A stretch of 64,000 nucleotides of DNA. Origin: Bdellovibrio sp. 28-41-41 (GTDB lineage Bacteria > Bdellovibrionota > Bdellovibrionia > Bdellovibrionales > Bdellovibrionaceae). The DNA lies in assembly GCA_002256935.1 (NCBI GenBank), contig NCGL01000001.1, positions 62,001 through 126,000 of the forward strand, written 5' to 3'. Of the stretch, positions 36,319 through 45,514 are shown one piece after another; positions within the stretch are counted from its first letter, which is position 1; each line of letters begins with the position of its first letter. A program made the translations under genes and the position numbers. The notes under the pieces were generated by a model, which saw only the letters and a program-made list of their open reading frames with translations, searched no databases and was not told the DNA's origin.

Positions 36319-37245
36319 ATGGTCGAGTCCAAATTTCTGTCCTCATCACGATTAAATCAAAAAGGGCAAGGTATGATTGAATACATACTGTTGCTTTTTA
36401 TTACGGTAACAATGATTTTGCTTGCGATGGCTAATCTGTTTAAACCAATGCAAAATTTTCTGCAAAATTTTATGGGTACCTATGTCGCTTGTTTACTCAC
36501 ATCTGGTGAACTTCCTGCTATTCGAGTTGAAAATACGATGAAAGATACAGACGCAAAATGTAGTTTCTCGATGACTGGTGGAAACGGGACTGTCAACAAT
36601 GGTGGACAAGGCTCAACAGGGGGAACAAGTACTAACGGCAGTAACGGAACAAATGGCAACGGTGGTACTAAAGGCTCTGAAAGTGACTCGGCCAAAGGGA
36701 ACAACCCTAACGGTAGTGGTTCAGGCGATGGTAGCAGCGTAAATGGCGGTGGAAACAGCTACGCCGGCTCACGCAGCCGTCGTGCCGGGTTTGGTAAAAG
36801 CACCTTTCTAAAGAGATCGTCGGATGGTGGCTCTGGTAACGCCGATTCTGACAGTGCGGGTGGTGGAACGCGGTATGTGAACAATCTTGATAAAAACAAA
36901 GACGATCGTTTTTATCGAACACGTCAGAAAACCTCTCAACTATCGAATCGAAACGGTCGTGGTGTGTACATCACTGGTATGACGGACGCCGAAGAAAAAA
37001 AAATAGAGAGAAAAATACAATCGTCACCCAGATCGGTACCGAAAAGTAGTGAAGAATTTTCAGTTCCCGGCAGGAAATCGATTGTCAAACCACCCCCCGA
37101 AACAAAGAAAAAAGTTCTAGCACAAGACGAGGAATCCTTTTCGCTAGGAAACCTTTTTAAGTATGCTTTGATAGCGATAGTTCTTCTATTGATCCTTATC
37201 TTGGGCGGTGGACAAGCCTTTGAGATGTCCAAAACCATGGAGTAG
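36319..37245 (+). CDS. Prepilin-like protein with Gly/Asn/Ser-rich linker and second membrane anchor
   Basis: A 308-residue protein. The N-terminus carries a type IVb (Flp/TadE-like) prepilin signature: KG then QGMIEYILLL, with cleavage expected after Gly16 and the conserved Glu at +5 (Glu21), leading into a hydrophobic helix (about 19-42). A short Cys-containing segment follows. The centre (about 94-180) is low-complexity Gly/Asn/Ser/Thr, then a basic region. A second strong membrane helix sits at about 278-297. True pilins have one helix and are shorter, so this may be a scaffold or minor pseudopilin. The 36-37 kb region is not otherwise a pilus operon. Confidence 0.65.
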   Translation: MVESKFLSSSRLNQKGQGMIEYILLLFITVTMILLAMANLFKPMQNFLQNFMGTYVACLLTSGELPAIRVENTMKDTDAKCSFSMTGGNGTVNNGGQGSTGGTSTNGSNGTNGNGGTKGSESDSAKGNNPNGSGSGDGSSVNGGGNSYAGSRSRRAGFGKSTFLKRSSDGGSGNADSDSAGGGTRYVNNLDKNKDDRFYRTRQKTSQLSNRNGRGVYITGMTDAEEKKIERKIQSSPRSVPKSSEEFSVPGRKSIVKPPPETKKKVLAQDEESFSLGNLFKYALIAIVLLLILILGGGQAFEMSKTME

Positions 37246-37335
37246 CTGCATGCTTAATTTCATGGCAACGCTGAGTGTCCACATTAAAAAATCTACAAAT
37301 TAGTATTTTACTCTACGTATTTCCTTGAAACAAAA

Positions 37336-37746
37336 ATGGTCCTCAGAGATAAGAATTTTGTGTCTACAATCTTCGCTATAAACAAAAAAAAATTGTTCAC
37401 TTTAGAAGAGGCAAATGAGCTTCTTCCACTAGTTATCAAACTAACGGAAGAATCGAGCCGAAAAGTAAAAAAGTTGATCAATCAATTGGAAGCTTTCCCA
37501 GATAAAAAAAATCAGAAGGCGCTTGAGCTTGAAGAGCAAGTAAACAAGTATATCGAGCTTTGGCAGACTAAAATAGAAAAATTAGGTCTTCGTCCAAAAG
37601 GCTTATGGCTTTGTGATTTTGACAACGGTGGTGGTTACTTCTGTTGGAAATATCCAGAAAGCAAAATCACTTTCTTTCATGGCTACAATGAAGGATTCTC
37701 TGGTCGCAAAAAATTAGAAATCGACGATTCCCACGCTACAATCTAG
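37336..37746 (+). CDS. DUF2203 family protein
   Basis: Uncharacterised small protein. In 136 residues it shows the DUF2203 pattern: FTLEEANELLPLV (about 21-33), a helical hairpin, and then GLRPKGLWLCDFDNGGGYFC and WKYPESKITFFHGYNEGFSGR. The ATG at 37336 has a weak ribosome site and the domain begins near residue 19, so a later start is possible. It stands alone; the downstream gene is convergent. Confidence 0.75.
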   Translation: MVLRDKNFVSTIFAINKKKLFTLEEANELLPLVIKLTEESSRKVKKLINQLEAFPDKKNQKALELEEQVNKYIELWQTKIEKLGLRPKGLWLCDFDNGGGYFCWKYPESKITFFHGYNEGFSGRKKLEIDDSHATI

Positions 37747-37777
37747 CAAATAAAATTTCAGAAGAATTTTTAAATTT

Positions 37778-38395
37778 TTATAGTTCAGCTAACCAATCTA
37801 ATTGTTTTGGTTGGCGAATGATTTGTGGGAAACGCGCTTCTGGACGACCTGTTAAGGCGACTAAGTTTTCTACTCTTGGAGCTTGTCCGCCTGAAGAAAT
37901 ACGATTTAGCAATTCGATAAATAATTTACCGCAATAAGTAGCATCGGCTTCGGCTCTGTGAAATTCTGAGCTTGGAATTTTTAAGTGTTGTACTAATGTT
38001 CCTAGTTTGTAGTTAGCTAATCCAGGAAGAATTTTTCTAGCGATTGGTAACGTATCTAGAATGATGCCTTTTGGTGCCGGTGTTTCAAATTTTTTAATAT
38101 CGCTAGTTAAGAACTGAGCATCGAAAGACGCATTATGGGCCACCATCGGTAGGTCTTCACAAAACTCGGCAAATGAGGCAAGGAGGTCTTCAATAAGAGG
38201 CATATTGGCAACCATTGCATCTGAAATTCCATTCACTCGAGACGCCGCTGCGGGAATTGGCTTTCTAGGGTTCACAAGTGTTGAATAGATGGCTTCAACT
38301 TGAAAATTATCAAAACGGACGGCTCCGATTTCAACGATAGAATCAGCGCCAGGTACTGTGCCCGTAGTTTCTAAGTCAAATGCGATAAATTTCAT
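37778..38395 (-). CDS. DnaQ-like 3'-5' exonuclease
   Basis: DEDDh-type exonuclease, related to the proofreading epsilon subunit of DNA polymerase III. The ATG at 38395 (205 residues) is chosen for its GGGAGC site and because the protein then begins MKFIAFDLETTG; the open frame reaches 38455. Exo I (Asp8, Glu10), Exo II (HNASFDAQFL) and Exo III (HRAEADATY) are all complete. It could be DnaQ itself or a stand-alone exonuclease; the absence of a C-terminal clamp or alpha-binding tail cannot be judged. It is the last gene of a minus-strand run. Confidence 0.85.
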   Translation of the reverse strand: MKFIAFDLETTGTVPGADSIVEIGAVRFDNFQVEAIYSTLVNPRKPIPAAASRVNGISDAMVANMPLIEDLLASFAEFCEDLPMVAHNASFDAQFLTSDIKKFETPAPKGIILDTLPIARKILPGLANYKLGTLVQHLKIPSSEFHRAEADATYCGKLFIELLNRISSGGQAPRVENLVALTGRPEARFPQIIRQPKQLDWLAEL

Positions 38396-38409
38396 TACAA
38401 GCTCCCGTT

Positions 38410-39612
38410 TTAATTCTGAACATAGAATGGATTCGTATAAATCCAAGTAATCCATTTAGTGGCGTCTGGCAACGGGAAATAGGGGCTCACGCGGACCTGA
38501 ACCCGGTAAACACCAGGTTGATTTATTTCGATTTCAGCTTCACTTTGGTTCACGGTTTCAAAGCGACTTCCGTTGCGATAGACAACCGTTTCGAAGAAAT
38601 AGTTTGGTCTTTGAGGCAATCGAATTTTCATCTTCATATTTTTCGTCAATTTAACTTTAGAGCCGATCAAAAAGGCTTTTGATCGATCTTCAAGAACGCA
38701 AGAAAAACCTTTTGGATCGCCTAGCATATCAAATGCAAGATAGAAATTTCCGCCCTTTAAAGCAGTTAAGATTTTCAATTTATCGCTTTTTACATTTCCA
38801 GTGAGTTCTGATTTTAACAAGACATGATTAGAAAACATTTCGAACGTTTTTTGATACGAGGGAAACTTAACTAAAAAACTGGCAATGGGCACCGCGCGCG
38901 CCGATGCTTCAGCCCCAGAAAATCCATAGTACTTTCCATATTCATGAGAACTATCTAACAAAGTTAGTTCTTCAGACGGCTCGTTAAATAGTCGAACAAA
39001 CGAGAGTGTCGGATTAAAGGGATAAACAAAAAGACTCCACAGCGGGGACAATTTAGATAAATCAAACGCGCGCTGGGAAAGACTTTTCAAATTAATGAGC
39101 TCGATGCCGTCAAGTCCTTGTGGCAGAGGACCTGTCCACGAAAATCCAGACTTAAATGGATGAGCTAGAATAATTAAAAAATCACTACTAGCTTCTTGAG
39201 ATAATAAATCCGCAAGTTTAACTTGTGCTTCGCCCAAGTTGCGACCAAGAGTTTGCTTTTGAAATGGCACGACCATGAATCGCGAATCTAAGTAGCTGAT
39301 CTTGCTGCCACTCATGATCAGAGTTTCGTCGAAATAACCTTCGACTAGATTTTTTTCTGAAAATTCGTTTAGGTCGGTCAAAATCATAAAATCTAGTTTG
39401 GCATTCTTTGCAGATTTAATAATTTGATTGATAGGACTTGAACCGATACTTAGATCGGAGTGGACGTTGATGATTCCCTTGTAGTCATAATAGCTGGATT
39501 CGGCCACTTTTTTCAAAGTCGGATTTACGACTTTCAAATCGTTTTGGGAAATGTAAAACCCGTAAACGAAGTAGGTCATGATTAGGAATGTTAGGAAGCC
39601 AAAAACCTTCAT
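38410..39612 (-). CDS. Membrane-anchored PHP-domain protein
   Basis: The 400-residue protein has a single N-terminal membrane anchor (about 3-22). A PHP-type phosphoesterase domain follows (about 45-280) with INVHSDLSIGSSP, FMILTDLNE and IILAHPF motifs. In the second motif the usual TDH reads TDL, so a metal-binding His seems to be missing and activity may be altered. The C-terminal part (about 285-395) looks like beta strands. It overlaps the GT39 gene by 4 bp (ATGA), suggesting a shared role in envelope polysaccharide or protein glycosylation. The substrate is unknown. Confidence 0.75.
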   Translation of the reverse strand: MKVFGFLTFLIMTYFVYGFYISQNDLKVVNPTLKKVAESSYYDYKGIINVHSDLSIGSSPINQIIKSAKNAKLDFMILTDLNEFSEKNLVEGYFDETLIMSGSKISYLDSRFMVVPFQKQTLGRNLGEAQVKLADLLSQEASSDFLIILAHPFKSGFSWTGPLPQGLDGIELINLKSLSQRAFDLSKLSPLWSLFVYPFNPTLSFVRLFNEPSEELTLLDSSHEYGKYYGFSGAEASARAVPIASFLVKFPSYQKTFEMFSNHVLLKSELTGNVKSDKLKILTALKGGNFYLAFDMLGDPKGFSCVLEDRSKAFLIGSKVKLTKNMKMKIRLPQRPNYFFETVVYRNGSRFETVNQSEAEIEINQPGVYRVQVRVSPYFPLPDATKWITWIYTNPFYVQN

Positions 39613-40922
39613 TCAAACTCCAGTTTTTCTATAACATAGTCTCGATCCATTTGATCTACAATTTCCATTTTTGGCTTTAACTTGTATACCCAATCTGGAT
39701 ATTCATTTGTCTTTTCTTTGAATACATAAATGGTTTTTTCAATTGGATGATTTTTTTTTAACGTATCAAAAAAATCAAAACGGCTGGCGCCTTCAATTTT
39801 GTATACTGGGGTTTTCGAAAAGTACCACAACGATGAAGAGATTTGGTAATTGATGCCATAAAGTGGTTTATATTGCTCTACCTTGTTTTTTTGGATTTCA
39901 AAGAAAAACGGTTCGAATATTTTCCCATGAGCGTAGTGACCAAAGAACATAGATCCAACCAAGGCTATGTTCAGAGTGGCGAGTCCTGCGATAACAATTG
40001 CCATTGTTCGCTTAGGAATATCCACAGCGGTCACTAATGCGAAGAATGTGGGAAACGCCATCAAAGTCCAATTCATTTCTACCGACGATCTAAAGCTTGT
40101 TAACAGGAAGAAACCAAGGATGCCCACAGTGAAATAATAAAGTGGTTTCAAATTTTCAATTTTTCTATTTTTGAAAAAATAAAAAGTAAGCGGTGGAATA
40201 AGCATAAAGAGCTGACCCACAACATATTCCAGTGGCCAGATCCATTTCCATTTATCCGCTTTTAATCCGTGCTGCAGCTGAAAGGCAAAGGATTGAAAAT
40301 TATTATTCACATTCCAAATTACGACCGGCATCGAAAACAACAATCCAAAGATAAACGTAAAACCGATGTACTTCCACCGAAACACGTCCCATTTTTTTTC
40401 GCAGGTTAAATAAATAATGGCACACACTAGAAACAGAACAATATGATATTTAGATAGAAATCCCAGGCCCAAACTTGTTCCTAGCCAAGCGTAGTTTGAC
40501 CAATTTGTTTGCTGAGTTACGCGGATGAAAAAATATAAACTCAGCGGCCAGAAAAACATCAAAGGCAAATCCGGTGTTAATATGACAGAACCAAAGCCAA
40601 GGTAGGGAACGAGTAATGTTAATATTAAAAATCTATGTAGAGACTCAGTCGAAAGCTTAAGCTCGCGAAATATTTCTTTCCACGTAATCAACGATAGGTG
40701 CAGAAAAATAACGGCCGGGTATCGAATGGCGTGCCCATAGGGTTCTAAGAAATGTCCGAAGCGAAAAAGCCAGGCGATCATTGGTGGATGATCGTAGTAA
40801 CTTAATTGCAAGTGATTTGACCACAGCCAGTAGTAGGCCTCGTCGGGCAATAGCGGTAGAAAGTAGGCTATTACTAATTTTACTAGTAATGAGAGCCAAA
40901 AAATCCGATAGAAAAGACTCAC
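39609..40922 (-). CDS. GT39-family (ArnT/PMT-like) membrane glycosyltransferase
   Basis: Polytopic glycosyltransferase of the GT-C fold that uses a polyprenyl-phosphate sugar. The 437-residue protein has about ten hydrophobic helices. The first periplasmic loop has the active-site motif DEAYYWLWS and then YYDHPPM, characteristic of ArnT/PMT relatives. The GTG start at 40922 overlaps the RodZ-like stop by one base (TAGTG). The acceptor is unknown: lipid A, protein or wall polymer are all possible. It is translationally coupled on both sides. Confidence 0.88.
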   Translation of the reverse strand: MSLFYRIFWLSLLVKLVIAYFLPLLPDEAYYWLWSNHLQLSYYDHPPMIAWLFRFGHFLEPYGHAIRYPAVIFLHLSLITWKEIFRELKLSTESLHRFLILTLLVPYLGFGSVILTPDLPLMFFWPLSLYFFIRVTQQTNWSNYAWLGTSLGLGFLSKYHIVLFLVCAIIYLTCEKKWDVFRWKYIGFTFIFGLLFSMPVVIWNVNNNFQSFAFQLQHGLKADKWKWIWPLEYVVGQLFMLIPPLTFYFFKNRKIENLKPLYYFTVGILGFFLLTSFRSSVEMNWTLMAFPTFFALVTAVDIPKRTMAIVIAGLATLNIALVGSMFFGHYAHGKIFEPFFFEIQKNKVEQYKPLYGINYQISSSLWYFSKTPVYKIEGASRFDFFDTLKKNHPIEKTIYVFKEKTNEYPDWVYKLKPKMEIVDQMDRDYVIEKLEFE

Positions 40923-42049
40923 TAAAAAGAGACTCGTTTCGGTTTCCCCAAGTCGCCAGGTACACCTAAATCTTTACCATTTACGATCAGATTTACAGCA
41001 CCACCATTACTGATATTTAATTTCACACCAGAAACAGTTTTGAACGTTTGTATTTGGCTCGGGGACATTTTAATACGTTCAACTTTGCCAGTTGATTGAG
41101 TCATTTCGATTTCTACGGTTTCAAATGCTTCGATAACTAATTCAATGTTCTTTGGTTTTGGTGGCGTCGGTGGAGTTACTACCGCTGTCGTCACCACTGG
41201 TTCCGCTGTAAGTGTAGTTGCCGGCTTTTCGGTTGCTGGCTTTGTAGTTGCCGCTGAAGCCGGAGGTGTTGTGGTCGCTGTAGGTGTTACGACGGGCTTG
41301 TTTGTATTCGTTGCAACGGGCGCTGTGACCGGGGGCTTAGTTGTTGGAGGAGTCGTAGTCGTTGCTACTGTAGGACCTGCGTGTGTCGGTTTTGTGGCTG
41401 CTGCGGCATTATCTGTAGTAGGTAGGACGGGCGGCGCGACTTTTACGTCGGCAGGAAGAGTTGTATCAGCGCTTGTCGGTTTAACTTCTGTTATAGGAGC
41501 TAAAGTAACAGGCGGCGGCGCTTGAGGAAGTTCAATTTTGTTGTTTGTTTTTAAATTCTCTTCTGTTTTAGCGACATCTACTTCAGCTTCTTTTTGATAT
41601 TTTTCGACAACTTTTCTAACAGCGATTAGGCTTAACAGCAAAACGAAAACAACAATACCGATTCCGATATTTTTGAATTCAAATTTTTCTTTTGTAAAAT
41701 TTTGACCCGTGTGGCGCTTAATTCCTAAATCATCTTTGTTTTCAGGATCATCAATTTCAAGACCAGCGCCGCGAATTTGTGGACCAGAAGCTAGACTGAT
41801 TTGGTTAGGCTTGGTTGTTCCCATTTCATCAGAAAATATTCTTAGAACCTCATTGGGATCAACTTTTAGGAATAATGCATACGATTGAACGAAACCGCGC
41901 AAGAACGTTTTAGCTGGTAAATTATTTTTGTCGCCCTCTTCGATTTGTTTAAGAATCTTAGGATTAATTTTTAAAGATAGTCCAATTTCATGAATGGATA
42001 GACCTTTATCTTCCCGTGCTTTTCTTAAAAATTCCCCAGTCTTCTTCAT
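40922..42049 (-). CDS. RodZ-like cytoskeletal adaptor / HTH-TM-DUF4115 protein
   Basis: The 375-residue protein has an N-terminal helix-turn-helix (HTH_25, about 5-75, GEFLRKAREDKGLSIHEIG). One membrane helix follows (about 127-147). A long periplasmic Pro/Thr/Ala/Val linker spans about 165-300. A C-terminal DUF4115 domain ends the protein (VEIEMTQSTGKVERI, INVNG-like LIVNGKDLGVPGD). This is the RodZ layout: the HTH binds MreB and sets rod shape. The linker is unusually long and repetitive. It is 6 bp from the PilF-like gene and coupled to GT39 by a one-base overlap. Confidence 0.85.
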   Translation of the reverse strand: MKKTGEFLRKAREDKGLSIHEIGLSLKINPKILKQIEEGDKNNLPAKTFLRGFVQSYALFLKVDPNEVLRIFSDEMGTTKPNQISLASGPQIRGAGLEIDDPENKDDLGIKRHTGQNFTKEKFEFKNIGIGIVVFVLLLSLIAVRKVVEKYQKEAEVDVAKTEENLKTNNKIELPQAPPPVTLAPITEVKPTSADTTLPADVKVAPPVLPTTDNAAAATKPTHAGPTVATTTTPPTTKPPVTAPVATNTNKPVVTPTATTTPPASAATTKPATEKPATTLTAEPVVTTAVVTPPTPPKPKNIELVIEAFETVEIEMTQSTGKVERIKMSPSQIQTFKTVSGVKLNISNGGAVNLIVNGKDLGVPGDLGKPKRVSF

Positions 42050-42054
42050 CGAGA

Positions 42055-42810
42055 TTACCTTTTTATAATATTTAACATACCCTTGGATTTGTCGGCGTAT
42101 TTTCCATTAGGGTAGAGCTTAATAACTTCTTCAAAGCGTGTTATTGATTTCTGTTTTTCGCCTAAGCGATAGTATGAAAGAGCACTAAAATAATGTGGCT
42201 CATCGATAAGTAATTTTTGACAGAACTCGATGGCTTTGTCTAAAGCAGTTACAGAAGCGCTATAATTTTTTAATTCAAAATATGATCGGCCGTAGTATGT
42301 ATTAGCGAAACAATTGTCAGGTTGAGTGTCGATGGATTTTGCAAAATTATCTTTCGCTTGTTCATATTTTTTCTGATTGAAATAATTTAAACCCATGTTG
42401 ATGTAAGCCCGTTCTTGAGCTGGGTACGTTAAATCGTTTATAACTATCGTTAGCATTTTTTCGGCATCGTGAAAACGACCGACTTCAGTGTAGGTGCGAC
42501 CCAAATTATTTCGAGCGTCTGTAAATTTAGGATCTAGCTCAACGGCTTTTTCAAAATGTTTAATCGAAGTCTGATAACGCTCTTTCATAAAGTACGTCAG
42601 ACCCAAACTATTTTGAATCGAGGCACTGTCCGGATCGTTAGCTTCAGCGGCCAGAAATTCTTTAAGTGCTAACGAGAAGTTTTGATTTTCATACAGAGAT
42701 TGCCCATTGGCCTGCAAGAGTGCTGCTTTTTCCTGATTTGCGCGCATAGAGACGCAACCACTTAGGAAAAAAATCACCATAAGAATGGGCAATGTACACT
42801 TTAATAGCAT
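42055..42810 (-). CDS. TPR lipoprotein, PilF/PilW-like
   Basis: Outer-membrane lipoprotein with tetratricopeptide repeats; PilF/PilW relatives help assemble the pilus secretin. The ATG at 42810 (251 residues) starts a lipoprotein signal with lipobox LSGC (Cys18). A longer frame opens at 42882 inside the upstream gene. About six TPR units follow, with consensus Gly/Ala/Pro positions (SIQNSLGLTYFMKERYQTSI, DARNNLGRTYTEVGRFHDAE). No strong ribosome site is visible for either start. A neighbouring RodZ-like gene fits the common pilF-rodZ order. Confidence 0.78.
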   Translation of the reverse strand: MLLKCTLPILMVIFFLSGCVSMRANQEKAALLQANGQSLYENQNFSLALKEFLAAEANDPDSASIQNSLGLTYFMKERYQTSIKHFEKAVELDPKFTDARNNLGRTYTEVGRFHDAEKMLTIVINDLTYPAQERAYINMGLNYFNQKKYEQAKDNFAKSIDTQPDNCFANTYYGRSYFELKNYSASVTALDKAIEFCQKLLIDEPHYFSALSYYRLGEKQKSITRFEEVIKLYPNGKYADKSKGMLNIIKR

Positions 42811-42820
42811 CCATTTAAAG

Positions 42821-43996
42821 TTAGTGGGTTGTCGTATGGGTGTCAATCTTATCGATCGAGAATTCCACAACAGTTTCAACATGTTCGGTCTGGGGGAACA
42901 TGTCCAGAGTTTGGACTGTTTCTAGACGTAAAGAGAGGCCCCATTTCACAGCGGTTTCTTTAAGCAAACGCAGATCTCGGGCCAGAGTTGTTGGCTCACA
43001 GCTGATATAAACAACTTTCTTTCTAGCGGACGATCCTAACACGAACATAGCCTTAGGGTCACAGCCCGTTCTTGGCGGATCTAAAAGTACGGTATCGGTC
43101 GCATTTAATGACACAGTTTCCAGGTAGTTTTCCACAGAGGACTGAACATAATTTGCGTTTAATTTCTGCTCAGCAATTTCCTTGCGACCAAGCCGAACTA
43201 AGCCGGGATTCAGCTCAATTCCGACGATTTCATTTTTAGGTAATTTTTTAGAAATAGCGGCTAAGAAATTTCCATCACCAGAATAGAAATCATAAACTTT
43301 TGCTTTTGGCTGAAAGCGGACAACTTTTTCCACGACAGAATCTACAAGCAGTTGATTAGCAAAACGATTTACTTGTGAAAACATCACCGGTTGACCTTGA
43401 GAATTTAGATCGCGCTGATGAACCTGTAAATTCTTATCAATCAGCAATTCAATTTTTTCAGCATTTTTGACAGCATCGGTATTTTTCAACTCTGTCAGCG
43501 CCTTGTTTAGTGCCGGTTCTGCGATCTTACAGTTTTCAATCGGTACAATTGTGTTTGAATTTCTTTTGTTAAAACCAACCTGATTATTTTCAATGTGAAC
43601 TTGAATGCGATTGCGATAATTCCACTCCAGAGGAGAGGCAATAGGAGATAAAAAAACCTTTTCGTCTATCGGTCCAAGTGCGCGGCTTAGAGTTTCTTTA
43701 ACTAATTGATCCTTGATAGTCACTTGAGTTGAGTACGCCAAATGTTGAAAGTGACAACCACCACATTCAGAAAAATACACGCAAGCCGGCTTCACTCGAA
43801 GCTCGCTACCTTTTACGATTTCAACGATTTCAGCATCGATAAAGTTTTTGCTCACTTTGGTCGCTTTTACCATTAACACGTCTTGCGGAGCCGAGTAGGG
43901 AACAAAGACCACTTGGTCATTGATTCGACCCAGACCTTTTCCTCGATTTGCCATTTTTTCGATTGTGATTTGAAACTGATCGCCGACTTTATACAT
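42821..43996 (-). CDS. 23S rRNA (uracil-5-)-methyltransferase, RlmD/RumA-like
   Basis: SAM-dependent m5U RNA methyltransferase. The start is most likely ATG 43996 (391 residues), after GGCGGGTAT; the frame opens at 44026. An N-terminal TRAM domain (about 1-60) is followed by an iron-sulfur cysteine set (CVYFSECGGCHF near 78-89). The Rossmann domain has a SAM motif (VYDFYSGDGNF), the DPPRTGCD motif and the catalytic Cys in YISCEPTTLARDL. The four-cysteine cluster puts it with RlmD/RumA, but target base assignment (RlmD, RlmC or TrmA-like) is inference. Confidence 0.88.
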   Translation of the reverse strand: MYKVGDQFQITIEKMANRGKGLGRINDQVVFVPYSAPQDVLMVKATKVSKNFIDAEIVEIVKGSELRVKPACVYFSECGGCHFQHLAYSTQVTIKDQLVKETLSRALGPIDEKVFLSPIASPLEWNYRNRIQVHIENNQVGFNKRNSNTIVPIENCKIAEPALNKALTELKNTDAVKNAEKIELLIDKNLQVHQRDLNSQGQPVMFSQVNRFANQLLVDSVVEKVVRFQPKAKVYDFYSGDGNFLAAISKKLPKNEIVGIELNPGLVRLGRKEIAEQKLNANYVQSSVENYLETVSLNATDTVLLDPPRTGCDPKAMFVLGSSARKKVVYISCEPTTLARDLRLLKETAVKWGLSLRLETVQTLDMFPQTEHVETVVEFSIDKIDTHTTTH

Positions 43997-44062
43997 ATAC
44001 CCGCCAATAGCTGGCGAATATGCCATATGCTAAGATTGAGGACCAGATATTCATTTTAAAAA

Positions 44063-44128
44063 GGTGCCAGGCTACTTTTCTGGCAGCGGTGCGTCCGGAA
44101 AAGTGGACTAGCCGCCCGCCCTGGCACC
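44063..44128 (-). terminator. Long imperfect hairpin after ndk
   Basis: Outer 9-bp arms GGTGCCAGG (44063-44071) and CCTGGCACC (44120-44128) enclose a second, imperfect stem with matching GAAAAGT / ACTTTTC arms. On the minus strand it is followed by five Ts, so it can serve as the terminator of sucC-sucD-ndk. Its 66-base size and nested structure are unlike a simple terminator and suggest an interspersed repeat. Confidence 0.65.
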
Positions 44129-44140
44129 CAAAAAAATTAA

Positions 44141-44566
44141 TTAAGAGTTAGCGAATTCGTGTTTGTCGAAGAAAATTGCTAGTTCGCGTTTTGCTGATTC
44201 AATAGAATCTGAACCGTGAACTGCGTTTTCGCCGATGTTGTCGCCGTGCTTAGCGCGGATTGTGCCGGCGTTAGCTTTTTTAGGATCTGTTGCACCCATA
44301 AGGTCGCGATTTTTTAGAACTGCGTTTTCACCAGATAAACACATAAGAACAACAGGACCTGAAGTCATGAAGCTTACTAGTTCACCGAAAAATGGACGCT
44401 CTTTGTGTTCAGCGTAGAATAATTCACATTTTTCTTTTGATAAAAGAGCTAACTTCATCGCAGCAATGCGAAGACCGTTCTCTTCAAAGTGTTTTACGAT
44501 ATCACCGATAGCGTTTTTCTTAACTGCGTTTGGTTTAATGATAGAAAATGTTCTCTCTAAAGCCAT
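44141..44566 (-). CDS. ndk: Nucleoside diphosphate kinase
   Basis: Transfers gamma-phosphate between nucleoside triphosphates and diphosphates. The ATG at 44566 (141 residues, [15 protein letters not shown]) is chosen because GGAG lies at the right distance; an earlier ATG at 44578 would add four residues. The active-site histidine is in [12 protein letters not shown] (about 115-126). The Kpn loop and Arg residues are in place. It follows sucD by 64 bp. Confidence 0.95.
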   Translation of the reverse strand: MALERTFSIIKPNAVKKNAIGDIVKHFEENGLRIAAMKLALLSKEKCELFYAEHKERPFFGELVSFMTSGPVVLMCLSGENAVLKNRDLMGATDPKKANAGTIRAKHGDNIGENAVHGSDSIESAKRELAIFFDKHEFANS

Positions 44567-44630
44567 TGTAATCTCCATGAGTTTTTTGGTTTATAGGGTG
44601 GTACTAGCACCCTATTTCCGATTTTTAAAG

Positions 44631-45500
44631 TTATTTTAGCATTGATTTCAAAGTCGTGCCCATATCGGCCGGACTTCTAGAAATTTTGCAACCCGCATCT
44701 TCTAAAGCTGCGAATTTCGCTTCTGCCGTACCTTTTCCGCCGCTGATAATCGCGCCGGCATGGCCCATACGTTTTCCTGGAGGCGCAGACGCTCCTGCGA
44801 TAAACGCGGCTACTGGCTTTTTGAATTCTTTTTTAATGTAAGCAGCTGCTTCTTCTTCCGCTGATCCGCCGATTTCACCAATCATGATTACAGCGTCAGT
44901 ATCTTTATCTGCATTGAACAATTTCAATACATCGATAAAGTTTGTACCATTCACTGGATCGCCGCCGATACCTACGCACGTCGATTGACCCAAACCAAGT
45001 TGAGTTAATTGAAATACAGATTCGTAAGTTAATGTCCCTGAACGAGAAAGAACGCCGATACGACCAGGTTTATGAATGTGACCTGGCATGATACCGATCT
45101 TGCATTGTCCAGGAGTAATAACGCCCGGGCAGTTAGGACCGATCAAACGAGTGTGACGACCTTCCATAAATCTTTTTACACGAACCATATCCAAAACAGG
45201 GATGCCTTCAGTAATACAGATAACTAAATCTAAATCTGCATCTACGGCTTCCATAATTGAGTCGGCAGCACCCGCTGGAGGAACGAAAATCATAGATACG
45301 TTAGCGCCTGTTTGTTTTTTAGCGTCTAAAACAGTGTTGAATACGGGAAGACCGATATGAGTTGATCCACCTTTACCCGGAGTTACGCCGCCAACCATTT
45401 TGGTTCCATAAGCTGCGCACTGCTCAGAATGAAAAGTACCTTGAGCTCCTGTGAAGCCCTGACAAATAACTCGTGTGTCTTTATTAATTAGAATTGCCAT
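44631..45500 (-). CDS. sucD: Succinyl-CoA synthetase subunit alpha
   Basis: ADP-forming succinyl-CoA ligase of the citric acid cycle, CoA-binding subunit. In 289 residues it shows the N-terminal CoA fold ([19 protein letters not shown]), the [10 protein letters not shown] motif and the phosphorylated His in [15 protein letters not shown]. It begins 14 bp after sucC and uses a good ribosome site. It is a strict pair with sucC. Confidence 0.97.
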   Translation of the reverse strand: MAILINKDTRVICQGFTGAQGTFHSEQCAAYGTKMVGGVTPGKGGSTHIGLPVFNTVLDAKKQTGANVSMIFVPPAGAADSIMEAVDADLDLVICITEGIPVLDMVRVKRFMEGRHTRLIGPNCPGVITPGQCKIGIMPGHIHKPGRIGVLSRSGTLTYESVFQLTQLGLGQSTCVGIGGDPVNGTNFIDVLKLFNADKDTDAVIMIGEIGGSAEEEAAAYIKKEFKKPVAAFIAGASAPPGKRMGHAGAIISGGKGTAEAKFAALEDAGCKISRSPADMGTTLKSMLK

Positions 45501-45514
45501 AGTGATTTCCTTTC

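Noticed and set aside
41145-41525. Plus-strand Val/Gly/Ala-rich frame of 126 codons
   Set aside because: Reverse of the Pro/Thr/Ala linker of the RodZ-like gene, with no ribosome site.
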